Shown here: one piece after another, positions 38,781 to 47,872 of the stretch | How the letters are laid out: the number at the start of each line of letters is the position of its first letter | Position numbering within the stretch: the stretch's first letter is position 1 | From: Halomonas heilongjiangensis | GTDB lineage: Bacteria > Pseudomonadota > Gammaproteobacteria > Pseudomonadales > Halomonadaceae | Direction: 5' to 3' | Length of the DNA: 64,000 nucleotides | Assembly: GCF_002879645.1 (NCBI RefSeq) | Contig: NZ_PNRE01000009.1 | Span: 1 to 64,000 of the forward strand | Program-made: the position numbers and the translations under genes | Notes under the pieces: model-generated | Database searches by the model: none | Told to the model about the DNA's origin: nothing | The model's input: the letters and a program-made list of their open reading frames with translations, nothing else

Positions 38781-39890
38781 ATGAATGGCACCCTCACCAT
38801 TGAGGAACGATTTACCGGCTGCCTGTTGGGCGGCGCCGTGGGCGATGCGTTGGGAGCGCCCGTGGAATTCCTCTCCCGCCGGCAGATCCTCGATCGGTTC
38901 GGGGCGAAGGGGATCAGCGAGTATGCCCCGTCTTATGGCGGCCTGGGTTGGATCACCGACGACACCCAGATGACCCTGTTCACCGCCGAAGGCCTGCTGC
39001 GCAGCTGGGTGCGGAGTACCATACGGGGTATCACGCACTATCCCAGCATCATTTGCCATGCCTATATGCGCTGGCTGCTCACCCAGGGCGAAAAGCCTGC
39101 CCCGGAGATGCGACAGCTCATGGCAGATAGCATCGAACAATCCTCCGGCTGGTTGTTCCAGCAGCGGGCGCTGCATGATCGCCGTGCGCCCGGCAATACC
39201 TGCCTGAGTGCGCTGCGGTCCGTGAAGGGGCTGGGAGATATTGCCAAGAACGACAGCAAGGGCTGTGGCGGGGTGATGCGTGTGGCGCCCATCGGCCTGT
39301 TCGGCCACCGGGCCGGCCACCACCAGGAGGTCTTTGAACTTGGATGTGATGCCGCCGCGATCACCCATGGGCATCCCACCGGTCAGCTTCCGGCGGGCGT
39401 CCTGGCGCTGATGATCAACCTGATGGCCGCAGGGCAAACAATTCGACAGGCCCTGGAGGTCGCCAAGGAATGCCTCGAGGCGCGCGACGATAGGGACGAC
39501 ACCCACCGGGCCATCGAGCTGGCCGAAAAGCTGGCGGCCACCGATACCCCGCACCATGCAGCCATCGCGCAGCTGGGTCAGGGCTGGGTGGCCGAGGAAG
39601 CGCTGGCGATCTCGATCTATTGTGCGCTGGTGGCCAAGGATTTTCGCCATGGTGTGATGTTGGCCGTCAATCACGATGGCGATTCGGATTCCACCGGTGC
39701 GATCACCGGCAATCTGTTGGGCGTTCTCCACGGTGCGAAGGCCATTCCCGATGAATGGCTGGAGCCCCTTGAGCTGCGTGAGGTGATAACCGAGCTAGCT
39801 AAGGATCTGGCGAGCTTCCAGCGCTGGGATATCGGTGAGTACGGAGGGACGGACAACGACCGAGTGTGGGAGAAGTATCCAGGCTACTGA
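38781..39890 (+). CDS. ADP-ribosylglycohydrolase family protein (DraG-like)
   Basis: 369 residues: GCLLGGAVGDALGAPVEF, then WITDDTQMTLFTAEGLLR with the first metal Asp pair, GCGGVMRVAPIGLFG, AAITHGHPTGQLPAGVLA and the second metal motif NHDGDSDSTGAITGNLLG. These di-magnesium enzymes remove ADP-ribose from proteins or small molecules. AAGGAG lies seven bases before ATG 38781. Follows the metallophosphoesterase, likely one operon. Confidence 0.9.
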   Translation: MNGTLTIEERFTGCLLGGAVGDALGAPVEFLSRRQILDRFGAKGISEYAPSYGGLGWITDDTQMTLFTAEGLLRSWVRSTIRGITHYPSIICHAYMRWLLTQGEKPAPEMRQLMADSIEQSSGWLFQQRALHDRRAPGNTCLSALRSVKGLGDIAKNDSKGCGGVMRVAPIGLFGHRAGHHQEVFELGCDAAAITHGHPTGQLPAGVLALMINLMAAGQTIRQALEVAKECLEARDDRDDTHRAIELAEKLAATDTPHHAAIAQLGQGWVAEEALAISIYCALVAKDFRHGVMLAVNHDGDSDSTGAITGNLLGVLHGAKAIPDEWLEPLELREVITELAKDLASFQRWDIGEYGGTDNDRVWEKYPGY

Positions 39891-39956
39891 TGGACTCGAA
39901 TATATAACGATTTGTCCTTCCATCAAAAGGACTTTCCAGATTCGTCAGTGTCTGAG

Positions 39957-40152
39957 TTGAACCATCATGAATTAGCTGGACTGGGTGGGCACCCGTTTCA
40001 TGTCATCAAGACCCCCTTCGGCTACCGGAAGGTTCGCTACAAAGGGCTGGCCAAGAACTAGGCGCAGCTGTTCACCCAGTTCGCCCTCGGCAATCTGGTG
40101 CTGGCGGGACGGTGCCCAGAACCCGCTGACGCGTTGAGTGTGCCGCGCTGAA
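39957..40152 (+). pseudogene. IS5-family transposase, C-terminal remnant
   Basis: Reads HPFHVIKTPFGYRKVRYKGL, AKN then a TAG stop, then AQLFTQFALGNLVLAGR, the conserved end of IS5 transposases. The N-terminal part is absent. It could belong to the same IS type as the N-terminal remnant near 13 kb. Confidence 0.75.
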
Positions 40153-40343
40153 CGCTTCAGCCGCTCAGAGACGAATTGAGCAGCGGTTCCTTAGGCAGGA
40201 TTGATCAGCGATACACTTTGGTGGATCGGCGCGCACTATGACAGACTGACCAGAAGTTTCATGGCCATAGTATACCTTGCTTGAAAAGATCGCTGTCGCA
40301 GTGCTGCAATTTCGGAAAAGCCAAAACTAGGGGAGGCTGAGCT

Positions 40344-40964
40344 ATGAGTATTGGGAATGATGTAATACTTGAGAAAATAAAGCGCATCATTGAGTCGAAA
40401 GTACCGGGTGCGCAGGTTAAAGAGATTGCTGATAATGGCTACCTTGACATTAGTGTTGTTGTGCAAGGTGTTTCTCCCCGAAATCAGTATTTGATGGTTG
40501 CGCGTTCAATATATGAGGCCGATGTGCAAGGAAAACACTATGATGCTAAGATAAAATGCTTTGAAAGCCATGATCATTGGGTGAAAAGCAAAGTGCAAGA
40601 AATTATCACCGAGGCTATAAAGCCGGTTGTAGCTGCTTGCGGACGATTTAATACGGATGTTGAAGTTCTCTTGAGCGGTTCTCACCTCGAGATAGTTGTT
40701 ACAAACTGGGGCATTAGGGAGGGGGCAGTATCCAATAGCATTCACAAGAGAATAAATGGGGTTGTTGACGGAATAAAAAAGTTGTCAAATGTTAGCTATG
40801 TCTCAGTGAGAACATCAAATGGTCATCCTCATTTCCCTCAGCACTTGGTTTATGGTGATGACGATATTTGTGACGATTTTACCGTGAACCCAAACTGGCC
40901 TAGTAAGACCGGAAACCCATCTGGCAAGGGACGAGGTAACAATCCACCAGGGCGTGGAAGGTGA
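40344..40964 (+). CDS. AT-rich unknown protein with Gly/Pro/Arg tail
   Basis: 206 residues from ATG 40344, GGGGAGG seven bases upstream. Two similar-looking alpha/beta halves (each Ile/Val-rich with IKRI / IHKRI stretches) and a disordered tail KGRGNNPPGRGR. No family recognised. Low GC against the GC-rich gene before it. Confidence 0.6.
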   Translation: MSIGNDVILEKIKRIIESKVPGAQVKEIADNGYLDISVVVQGVSPRNQYLMVARSIYEADVQGKHYDAKIKCFESHDHWVKSKVQEIITEAIKPVVAACGRFNTDVEVLLSGSHLEIVVTNWGIREGAVSNSIHKRINGVVDGIKKLSNVSYVSVRTSNGHPHFPQHLVYGDDDICDDFTVNPNWPSKTGNPSGKGRGNNPPGRGR

Positions 40965-41172
40965 TGGTGAATTTTATGTACCTTCTGATATTTTTAGTTT
41001 ATGATTAACTGGATTCCAACAACCTCAATCACTTTAATGATTGCATGATTATCAATATTTCCGTATTTATTTTAAACATTTTGCCCCAACAAATTAATCG
41101 CTCAGTGCTCATGGCGCACTCCTCTTATACAACTTGTCGTGAAAATTTAAATAAAAGGATAATAGTAGTCAA

Positions 41173-41210
41173 ACAAAAAGAGGCTCGATGAGCCTCTTTT
41201 TGTTTTTTCT
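41173..41210. terminator. Strong bidirectional terminator
   Basis: A 14-bp perfect stem (41173-41186 with 41190-41203), 3-nt loop, A run on one side and T run on the other. It serves both the unknown gene to the left and the convergent secreted protein gene. Confidence 0.85.
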
Positions 41211-41220
41211 AGCGCTGTAT

Positions 41221-41682
41221 TTATTGGCTAAGCTTGGGAGCTTCCGCGCTGAATCCGCTAATTCTCCATGCCTCAACACTTGGTGACCCATGTCGCGAGC
41301 GATACGTTCCCCAAACAACCCCCATAACATATTTGTATTGCACACCATCCTTCATGGTGATGGTTGCACTGAGAGGGTGGTGGCGTTTATGTTGCTGCAT
41401 ATATGCCTCAGAGTCGTAGGCTTTTGTATCTATCCTTGCAATCCCTGTGTCTTGGCAGGCCTGATGAAACGCGTCGAACTGATCATCGTATTCTCTGAGG
41501 TTTAGTTCCTTGCGATTGTGCATGGCAATGTGGAGTTCTTTATCACCATCACAAATGGCTTGAATCGCCGCCTCAGCCATTCCGGTAGCGGTCTCGCTAT
41601 AGACCTCGTCGGCCAGGGCCGCAGATGACAACGACAGGGCGAGAGCAGCAGTAGCGGTGATCATTGTGGTTTTGATAGACAT
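41221..41682 (-). CDS. Secreted unknown protein
   Basis: 153 residues with signal peptide cleaved after SSAALA. Two Cys in the mature part (AICDGD, QACQDTG) may pair. No family recognised. AGGGAT lies six bases upstream of ATG 41682. Periplasmic by prediction. Confidence 0.7.
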   Translation of the reverse strand: MSIKTTMITATAALALSLSSAALADEVYSETATGMAEAAIQAICDGDKELHIAMHNRKELNLREYDDQFDAFHQACQDTGIARIDTKAYDSEAYMQQHKRHHPLSATITMKDGVQYKYVMGVVWGTYRSRHGSPSVEAWRISGFSAEAPKLSQ

Positions 41683-42437
41683 TCAGATATCCCTGAGTAT
41701 GGCGTATGGTTTTTTGGTGCTTTGTATGACCCTAAGCATAAGATTTATATCATATCAGAAGGAAGGCAATCCGCAAGATACGTGATTCAAAATAAGAGTA
41801 TGAATTACGTGGCGTCAGCAATGAGTGGCTGCTGAGCTTAACATTGGTATCGAGCTAGCATACGTATGATTATCATTTCAATCCGACGATGGTGTGGTTG
41901 CACCTGAGAAGTGATATAGGCCGTCCCCGGAAAGACTGGCGGCCCATCGTGTGCGAAAAGGTAAATCACACCACAACCAGGGATTGACTTCATACTCTTC
42001 TCTCTATCCAGAAGCGCATGGCCCTATCTGTCAACGTAGTTATCAACCAAATGGATTGAGAGGTGTTCCGAAAGCAACCGCTGACGGTTGTTTGGGCCTC
42101 GATGATCGCTGCACGTGCATAAAGAAGCCGGACCATGGCCGCTTTCGTCAGCTCCGCTGAGATCCTGGTCGACTGTGCCAATGCTCCTGGGCAAGATCAC
42201 AGGCCTACCATGCTGTGATCGACGGCGAGTCGAGTTCTAGCGATCGGCACATCTGTTCTCACTGCTGGAGAGCAATGCCGGCTGAGTGGAATTCGAGGCG
42301 CGCGACAACGACAAGTGCTTCGTCGGCTCCACCAGGAAGAGAGTATCGCTGTGTGGCGCAAGTAGCTTTTGCTGGTCAGGTAGACGCTCCTGGTGGATAC
42401 AAAAGGTGGTAGTCGGATCTAATCAGCGCACCAACGC
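41683..42437. other. Gene-poor stretch
   Basis: About 750 bases of mixed composition with short frames on both strands and no recognised domain, probably decayed mobile DNA. Confidence 0.4.
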
Positions 42438-42470
42438 GACGGGCCGCCGATCATTGATCGGCGGCCCGTC
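42438..42470 (-). terminator. Perfect 16-bp palindrome after the phasin gene
   Basis: Arms 42438-42453 and 42455-42470 are complementary around a single T. It lies 39 bases past the phasin stop. No T run, so termination strength is uncertain. Confidence 0.55.
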
Positions 42471-42508
42471 GGCGAGAGCGATGGCTGTCGCAAGGCCGGC
42501 CAGAAAGC

Positions 42509-43447
42509 TTACTTTCCGGTCTTTCTGGTAGTTGGCTTCGCCGGCTTGGCGTTGCTCCCGGCAGTCTCGGTAGCCTGCTTGGCGTTGCTCCCGGCAGTCT
42601 CGGTAGCCTGCTTGGCGTTGCTCCCGGCAGTCTCGGTAGCCTGCTTGGCGTTGCTCCCGGCAGTCTCGGTAGCCGGCTTGATGTTGCCCTTGGCAGTCTC
42701 GGTATCCTGCTTGGCGTTGCCCTCGGCAGTCTCGGCAGCCTGCTTGGCGTTGCTCCCGGCAGTCTCGGCAGCCTGCTTGGTGTTGCTCCCGGCAGTCTCG
42801 GCAACCGGCTTGGCGTTGCCCTCGGCAGTCTCGGCAGCCGGCTTGACGTTGCCCTCGGCAGCCTCGGCAGCCGGCTTGACGTTGCTCCCGGCAGTCTCGG
42901 CAGCCTCGGCAGCCGGCTTGACGTTGCTCCCGGTAGTTTTGGCAACCTGCTTGGCGTTGCCCTCGGCAGTCTCGGTAGCCGGCTTGATGTTGCCCTCGGC
43001 AGCCTCGGTGACCTGCTTGGTGTTGCCCTCGGCAGTCTCGGCAGCCTGCTTGGCGTTGCTCTCGGCAGTCTCGGTGACCTGCTTGATGTTGCTCCCGGCG
43101 GCCTCGGTGACCTGCTTGGCGTTGCTTTCGGTCAGCATTTGGCTCTGCTGGACGAAGTCCTGTTGCAGAGCCACGACCTTCTCCAGATCGCCCTTCAGGC
43201 GCTCGGTCAGGTACTTGGTGACCTGCTGCTGGCCTTTGGCATAGGCGCGCAGGCCTTCGGCGTCCTGGACGTTCACCAGGCTGCGCAGCTGCGCCAGGCT
43301 GGCGTCGGTGTAGGCCTTACCGGCCTCGAGCTGGGTATAGACCAGCTTCTCGGTATAGTCGACGGAGAGGGCCGCGTAGGCGCGGGCTGGGCTGAAGAAC
43401 ATGGATTCGAGCTGATCAGTGAACTGCTTGATGTCGACATTTTGCAT
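42509..43447 (-). CDS. Phasin-like protein with 18 LEA-like 11-residue repeats
   Basis: 312 residues. Residues 1-110 match phasins (FTDQLESMFFSPARAYAALS, YTEKLVYTQLEAGKAY, KYLTERLKGDLEKVV), the amphipathic proteins that coat polyhydroxyalkanoate granules. The rest is 18 copies of an 11-residue unit of type xxNAKQATETA, regular in alanine and charge as in LEA proteins and apolipoproteins, ending in TTRKTGK. The last three copies are identical at DNA level (33 bp). Start ATG 43447 has AGGAGGT six bases upstream. The repeat tail should form a long amphipathic helix that can wrap granules or membranes, or act as a desiccation or salt protectant. Confidence 0.85.
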   Translation of the reverse strand: MQNVDIKQFTDQLESMFFSPARAYAALSVDYTEKLVYTQLEAGKAYTDASLAQLRSLVNVQDAEGLRAYAKGQQQVTKYLTERLKGDLEKVVALQQDFVQQSQMLTESNAKQVTEAAGSNIKQVTETAESNAKQAAETAEGNTKQVTEAAEGNIKPATETAEGNAKQVAKTTGSNVKPAAEAAETAGSNVKPAAEAAEGNVKPAAETAEGNAKPVAETAGSNTKQAAETAGSNAKQAAETAEGNAKQDTETAKGNIKPATETAGSNAKQATETAGSNAKQATETAGSNAKQATETAGSNAKPAKPTTRKTGK

Positions 43448-43982
43448 GGTTGACCTCCTGGGGGTGTTAAGGATGAGGAAGGCCCTGCCTGTCTGCCACT
43501 GCCTTCTGCGTATCTGATGCAGTGCATCAATAGCAAAGATATTTGTGCAGTGCAACATAAGCTGACGTGAGGAAGGAGGTGGTGAGCACCATCCGCGCTT
43601 AATGGCTGAGTCCATCGTCTCCGTATGCGCTGACGCTAGGGCTGAGAAATACGCCTAATTCCTTGATGTTCAACGTATATTGATGGTCGCACGAGGGCGG
43701 TGCCCACTTGACCGGGACCTGAAGAGCTACTTCAACTAATACAACATCAGCAGACCACTTCAGGGCCTAGAGGACAGGCGGTAGAGGAGATGTACTTTGT
43801 TTCACCACCGCCCCGGTCGGCTTGACGCTTGGTGACAACCCGGTCAAAGCGTAGATCGCCTCCGGGATGGTCCAGAGGATAGGGGCCTCTTCTTGCCTCG
43901 TGGACCCATGCTTCTGCCACAGCCTCTGGTACCTGCCTCATCATCTATTCGTCACAATTACCCAAAAATCCCCACGCAGATA
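43448..43982. other. Gene-poor stretch with a transposase scrap
   Basis: Bases 43710-43781 on the plus strand read DRDLKSYFN, stop, YNISRPLQGLEDRR, typical of the end of an IS3/IS481-type transposase. Nothing else is recognised before the leader copy. Confidence 0.5.
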
Positions 43983-44345
43983 GAAGAAAGATTGGCTAGG
44001 TTATAGTGTAAAAGCATGTATCTGCGTAATGCCTCGGCGTCGCCGTTTGGCAACGTATCATGCAGAAATTGCCAGGGAAGGCGACATTGAGCGCCACTAT
44101 TCCTCTGGCGGTAGCGTGGCTGGTGCCCGGGATGCCGTAAAGCTCTTGACTAACAACCACCGGGCGTGATGCGGACTTGGTGCAAAATTTTTACCTGTGC
44201 GTTCATTTGGGATAGGCTTCCGAGGAATAGTTAATAATGATGAGAGATAGGGTGTTAGTGGTGATCGGGAAGGCGAGTTTACTGACTTGAAAGAGCAAGA
44301 GTGTTCATCTGAGAAGACATGCGCGCTACCTAATCACTATTATAA
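43983..44345 (+). repeat. Leader family, copy 1
   Basis: Matches copy 2 (49461-49830) in order and spacing: TAGTGTaAAaGcATGTATCTGC near the front, CAGGGAAGGCG, CTGGCGGTAGCGTG at 44104, then GACTTGAA and the end block GTTCATC...TAATCACTATTATAA. It ends 12 bases before the start codon of the gene at 44358. The final heptamer ATTATAA resembles an integron R' box. Confidence 0.55.
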
Positions 44346-44357
44346 TTCGAGGAAGTC

Positions 44358-44840
44358 ATGTCACATCTAGAAAATCTTATAGCTGAATACTATGACTGGA
44401 AAGGCTACTTGGTAAAACAAAATATCAAAGTAGGCAAGCTCAGTCACGGGGGCTGGGAGATGGAATTGGATGTGATTGCATTTGATCCCCATGCCGACCA
44501 CCTAGTTCATATAGAGCCGTCAATTGATTCTGATTCTTGGTTCACACGAGAAGAAAGATTTATCAAAAAGTTCAAAGCCGCAAGAAAGTATATATTCACT
44601 GAAATATTTACGTGGCTTGAGTCCAGTATGGAAATCGAACAAATGGCTGTGCTCATCACACATCCTAAAGGAAGAGATGAACTTGCAGGAGGTAAAATAG
44701 TTTCCATTGACGAATTAATGGCAGACATACGTCAAAAAGTTGTGGAGTGCGGCATTGTTGCCAAAAATGCAATTCCTGAACAATATCCACTTTTACGCAC
44801 ATTGCAGCTTTCGCACAATGGCTACTACAAAATGTTATAA
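44358..44840 (+). CDS. PD-(D/E)XK-like protein in an attC cassette
   Basis: 160 residues. The N-terminal part has the layout of a PD-(D/E)XK nuclease: an opening helix (LENLIAEYYDWKGY), GGWEMELDVIAFDPHADHLVHIEPS where the last position is Ser instead of Lys, then a long helix. Without the Lys, activity is uncertain. The stop codon overlaps the attC-like R'' box, as in classic gene cassettes. Leader copy 1 ends 12 bases before it. A defence role is inferred from context. Confidence 0.55.
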   Translation: MSHLENLIAEYYDWKGYLVKQNIKVGKLSHGGWEMELDVIAFDPHADHLVHIEPSIDSDSWFTREERFIKKFKAARKYIFTEIFTWLESSMEIEQMAVLITHPKGRDELAGGKIVSIDELMADIRQKVVECGIVAKNAIPEQYPLLRTLQLSHNGYYKML

Positions 44841-44950
44841 CAAGTTGTTCCAGTTTACGAAGCGGTTTTCGCTCCTTTTTATGTATTCGCTGCGCTCACT
44901 CTGTACAAAAATCCACTGCAACTGCTGCTCAGCTGAGCAAAGCGTTATAC
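44835..44950 (+). other. Integron attC-like site A
   Basis: 116 bases bounded by R'' TTATAAC (44835-44841, including the stop of the gene) and R' GTTATAC (44944-44950). Inner boxes AACAAGTTGTTCCAG and CTGAGCAAAGCGTTA follow the usual attC plan. GCG-rich inverted centre (GAAGCGGTTTTCGCTCC). Confidence 0.7.
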
Positions 44951-44967
44951 ACAAACCGAGATAGCGC

Positions 44968-45432
44968 ATGCAACGGTACCAATGGAGCCGCCTCAATAAA
45001 CAGCAGGTAGGGGCTTACACTGAATACTTTGTCAAGATGGAACTCACCATGTTTGGGTTTCAAGTTTACTCGACAGAAGTTGACGATAGGGGCATTGACT
45101 TTGTAGCAAGGCTAGACAACGGCCCATTCATTGAAGTGCAGGTGAAGTCCCTCAGGTCAATGGGCTACGTGTTCATGCAAAAGAGAAAATTTTCACTGAA
45201 TGAGCATCTTCACCTTGCGCTCGGTCTGCTCTGTGAAGGAAAATCACCTCAATTGTTCTTGATCCCATCGACCGTATGGATGTCTCCCAACTCTATGTTT
45301 GTTGAACGCAACTATGAAGGTCTGAAGAGCAAGCCTGAATGGGGGTTGAATATATCTTACAAGAACATGCCTAGCTTGGAATCCTATCGTTTTGAATCAT
45401 CAGTCGAGCGGCTAACCCTCCAATGCACATGA
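44968..45432 (+). CDS. DUF4365-like / PD-(D/E)XK protein, second cassette
   Basis: 154 residues. Pattern GAYTEYFVKMELTMFGFQVY, DDRGIDFVARLDNGPFIEVQVKSLR fits the D...E-x-x-K core of DUF4365-type nucleases, here with all catalytic positions. It starts 17 bases after attC site A and so occupies the next cassette position. No attC is seen after it. Likely a nuclease of unknown target, plausibly in defence. Confidence 0.65.
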   Translation: MQRYQWSRLNKQQVGAYTEYFVKMELTMFGFQVYSTEVDDRGIDFVARLDNGPFIEVQVKSLRSMGYVFMQKRKFSLNEHLHLALGLLCEGKSPQLFLIPSTVWMSPNSMFVERNYEGLKSKPEWGLNISYKNMPSLESYRFESSVERLTLQCT

Positions 45433-45508
45433 CAGCAACAGCTACGCGGTGCCTCTTCTTGAGGCAATTCCGTTGTTTCTGCTGATCTTCCGCTTGTACA
45501 GTGCCATA

Positions 45509-46165
45509 TTATGCGCATATGAAGAATGCATCTCCGATGGGGTTTTTCGTCCCCGCGCGTTCTATCGGTGTGGCCTTCAAATCAGATCGCAGAGCAGGAT
45601 CCAGAAGGTAGTCCAGCTCAGCCGTGTCGGTCACGTCAGGCGACAACCATGCTTCATAGGCATCTTCAGGCAACCACATCGGCACTGACTTCCGGTGGAT
45701 GCCCTCCAAGGCCTTGATCCCTGGCAAGGTAATGATCGAAGCGGAATAGACGATTTCTCCCGTCACCTGTTCGGTCCACTTCTTGTACAGGCCGCCAAAG
45801 GCAATGGCACTGCCGTCAGCAGGCTCCAGCAGATGAGGATGCTTGCCATCCTGGCTCTCGACGAACGCCGTTGCAGGGACGATGCAACGCCGATGCCGAT
45901 ACTCAGGCTTCTTGGGTAGCTTGTCGTAGCGGGTGTTCACCGAGAAGTAGTCCCGATGCGGCTTCAAGCCCTGATCGGTCTGACGCAAGTACAGCCACCA
46001 GATAGCCGGACGCGCGACGTGGCCACCCTCGGCACCCGTCACGACGCTTATCGTGCTGCCAGGCTTGAAATTTCGGCTGTAGATGAAGTCATCAGGAGCT
46101 ACGGATAGACGTTCCGCCAGGCGGACGGCACCAGACGTCTTGACGAGCGCGTAGTTCGTGCACAT
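45509..46165 (-). CDS. SRAP-domain abasic-site protein (YedK/HMCES family)
   Basis: 218 residues. Starts MCTNYA, so Cys2 becomes the N-terminal nucleophile that crosslinks abasic sites in single-stranded DNA. The other family marks are present: NTRYDKLPKKPEYRHRRCIVPATAFVE with the active Glu, AFGGLYKKW, and GIHRKSVPMWLPEDAYEAWL (the usual HxRMP is HRKSVP). Divergent from umuDC and sharing an SOS box, so damage-induced. Confidence 0.9.
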   Translation of the reverse strand: MCTNYALVKTSGAVRLAERLSVAPDDFIYSRNFKPGSTISVVTGAEGGHVARPAIWWLYLRQTDQGLKPHRDYFSVNTRYDKLPKKPEYRHRRCIVPATAFVESQDGKHPHLLEPADGSAIAFGGLYKKWTEQVTGEIVYSASIITLPGIKALEGIHRKSVPMWLPEDAYEAWLSPDVTDTAELDYLLDPALRSDLKATPIERAGTKNPIGDAFFICA

Positions 46166-46174
46166 ACTTTATAC

Positions 46175-46190
46175 CTGTATATCTATCCAG
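46175..46190. promoter_or_regulatory. LexA (SOS) box shared by SRAP and umuDC
   Basis: CTGTATATCTATCCAG fits the CTG-N10-CAG LexA operator with an AT-rich centre. It is 10 bases upstream of the SRAP start and 10 bases before umuD, so one repressor site can control both directions. Confidence 0.85.
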
Positions 46191-46200
46191 GTTTGTCAGG

Positions 46201-46635
46201 ATGTCCGTCACCTTGGTTTCGCGCCGCAAGGCCGAGACAGCCTTTGCTGCGCCTTGCTTGCTGACCCGTATCCGAGCCGGCTTTCCAAGTCCGGCAGAGG
46301 ACTACATGGATCGAAAAATAGATCTAAATGAATACCTTATCAAGCATCCTGCGGCAACCTTCTATTGCTGGACCGAGGGTGAGTCGATGCAAGGGATCGG
46401 GATTTTTGATGGTGACTTACTCATCGTAGACCGAGCAGAGAAGGCCCGTCACGGCGATGTCGTTCTGGCCAGCCTCGATGGCGAAATGACTTGTAAAATA
46501 CTCGACATACACCACCGGCGCCTGCTCGCCGCCCATGAGGACTTCCCTCCGATCCCTATTCCTGAGGGGGCCAGCTTCGAGATCGAAGGGACGGTCATCA
46601 GCTCTGTGAGACTCTTCCGTGATCGCCCTCGTTGA
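46201..46635 (+). CDS. umuD: DNA polymerase V accessory protein UmuD
   Basis: 144 residues. S24 fold with cleavage site RAG-FPSP, catalytic Ser in EGESMQGIGI and catalytic Lys in DGEMTCKILDI. RecA-stimulated self-cleavage gives UmuD' for translesion synthesis. Directly downstream of the SOS box and overlapping umuC. Confidence 0.92.
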   Translation: MSVTLVSRRKAETAFAAPCLLTRIRAGFPSPAEDYMDRKIDLNEYLIKHPAATFYCWTEGESMQGIGIFDGDLLIVDRAEKARHGDVVLASLDGEMTCKILDIHHRRLLAAHEDFPPIPIPEGASFEIEGTVISSVRLFRDRPR

Positions 46636-47872
46636 TTGCAACAGCTTCTACGCATCGTGCCATCAGATCTTCCGCCCCGATCTGCGAGGAAAGCCTGTAG
46701 TGGTTTTGTCGAACAACGATGGCTTTATCGTAGCAAGATCAAAGGAGGCCAAGGCCATCGGCATCCCGGACCTGGAGCCTTTCTTCAAAATCGAGCATAT
46801 GCTGCGTAGACACAATGTCGCCATATTCTCATCCAACTACCCGCTTTATGGCGACATCTCTGATCGGGTAATGGTGACGTTGCAAACCTTCAGTCCACGG
46901 ATCGAGGTATACAGCATCGATGAGATGTTCCTCGATCTCGCCGGAATGCAGGATGACCTCAAGACTCTGGGGCGTGAGATCAAGATCCGCCTATGGGAGC
47001 ATGTGAGAATGCCGGTCGGTGTTGGCATCGCCCCAAGCAAAACATTGGCCAAATTGGCCAACAAGGCCGCCAAAAAAATCCCCCAGTGCGAAGGCGTCTG
47101 CGTCCTCGATGAGCGTCACAAATGGGAGTGGCTTCTGAAGCGAACCCCTGTGACTGGTGTGTGGGGTGTCGCCAAGCGGCTAGCTAGGCGCCTTGAAGAC
47201 CTACGGATCTACACAGCATGGGATCTGGCCACCGCCAACCCCAAGGTCGTCAGGCGTGCGAGCAGTATCAACCTGGAGCGCACCATTGAGGAGCTAAACG
47301 GGAGACCTTGCCTTGCTCTAGAGGAGGTGCCGCCTGCGAAAAAGCAGATCTACTGCACAAGATCGTTCGGTAGCCGGGCAACCACGGTGCTGCCCGTCCT
47401 GGAGGCTGTGTCCCTCTACGCCACGCGTGCCACTGAGAAGCTAAGGAGGCAGCACCACCTAGCACTCACCATGCACGTTTTCATGCATACGTCCCCCTTC
47501 GAGCCTAATTTTCACTCCGCCAGCACCATAGCCCAACTGCCATTCCCGACCGACGACACACGAGAGATCGTCAGCCTTGCACGAGCTGTGGCAGCAAGGC
47601 TCTACAGCTCCGGGCATGCCTATATCAAAGCTGGCGTGGGGCTCATTGAGTTATTCGACAAAAAACACCATCAGTTCGACCTCCTTCAGCCAGGTCAGTC
47701 TGAGAAGACCGATAAACTCATGGTGATGGTAGACGAAATCAACAAAAGAAAGGGAAGGGGAACCGTTTTTCTTGCCGCCCAAGGGATAACAAAACCTTGG
47801 GCCATGCGACAGAAATTCAAATCCCCTGAGTACACGACTAGGTGGAGTGATTTTCCTGTTGTGCGATCATGA
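46619..47872 (+). CDS. umuC: DNA polymerase V catalytic subunit UmuC
   Basis: 417 residues of the Y family: LVDCNSFYASCHQIFRPDL, VVLSNNDGFIVARSKEAKA, YSIDEMFLDLAG with the catalytic DE, GIAPSKTLAKLANKAAK and the C-terminal beta-clamp region. Start GTG 46619 overlaps the umuD end by 17 bases. Induced with UmuD by DNA damage for error-prone bypass. Confidence 0.93.
   Translation: MIALVDCNSFYASCHQIFRPDLRGKPVVVLSNNDGFIVARSKEAKAIGIPDLEPFFKIEHMLRRHNVAIFSSNYPLYGDISDRVMVTLQTFSPRIEVYSIDEMFLDLAGMQDDLKTLGREIKIRLWEHVRMPVGVGIAPSKTLAKLANKAAKKIPQCEGVCVLDERHKWEWLLKRTPVTGVWGVAKRLARRLEDLRIYTAWDLATANPKVVRRASSINLERTIEELNGRPCLALEEVPPAKKQIYCTRSFGSRATTVLPVLEAVSLYATRATEKLRRQHHLALTMHVFMHTSPFEPNFHSASTIAQLPFPTDDTREIVSLARAVAARLYSSGHAYIKAGVGLIELFDKKHHQFDLLQPGQSEKTDKLMVMVDEINKRKGRGTVFLAAQGITKPWAMRQKFKSPEYTTRWSDFPVVRS

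Noticed and set aside
42546..43244. 232-codon Val/Ala/Leu-rich frame opposite the phasin gene
   Set aside because: It is the mirror of the 33-bp phasin repeat; low-complexity shadow.
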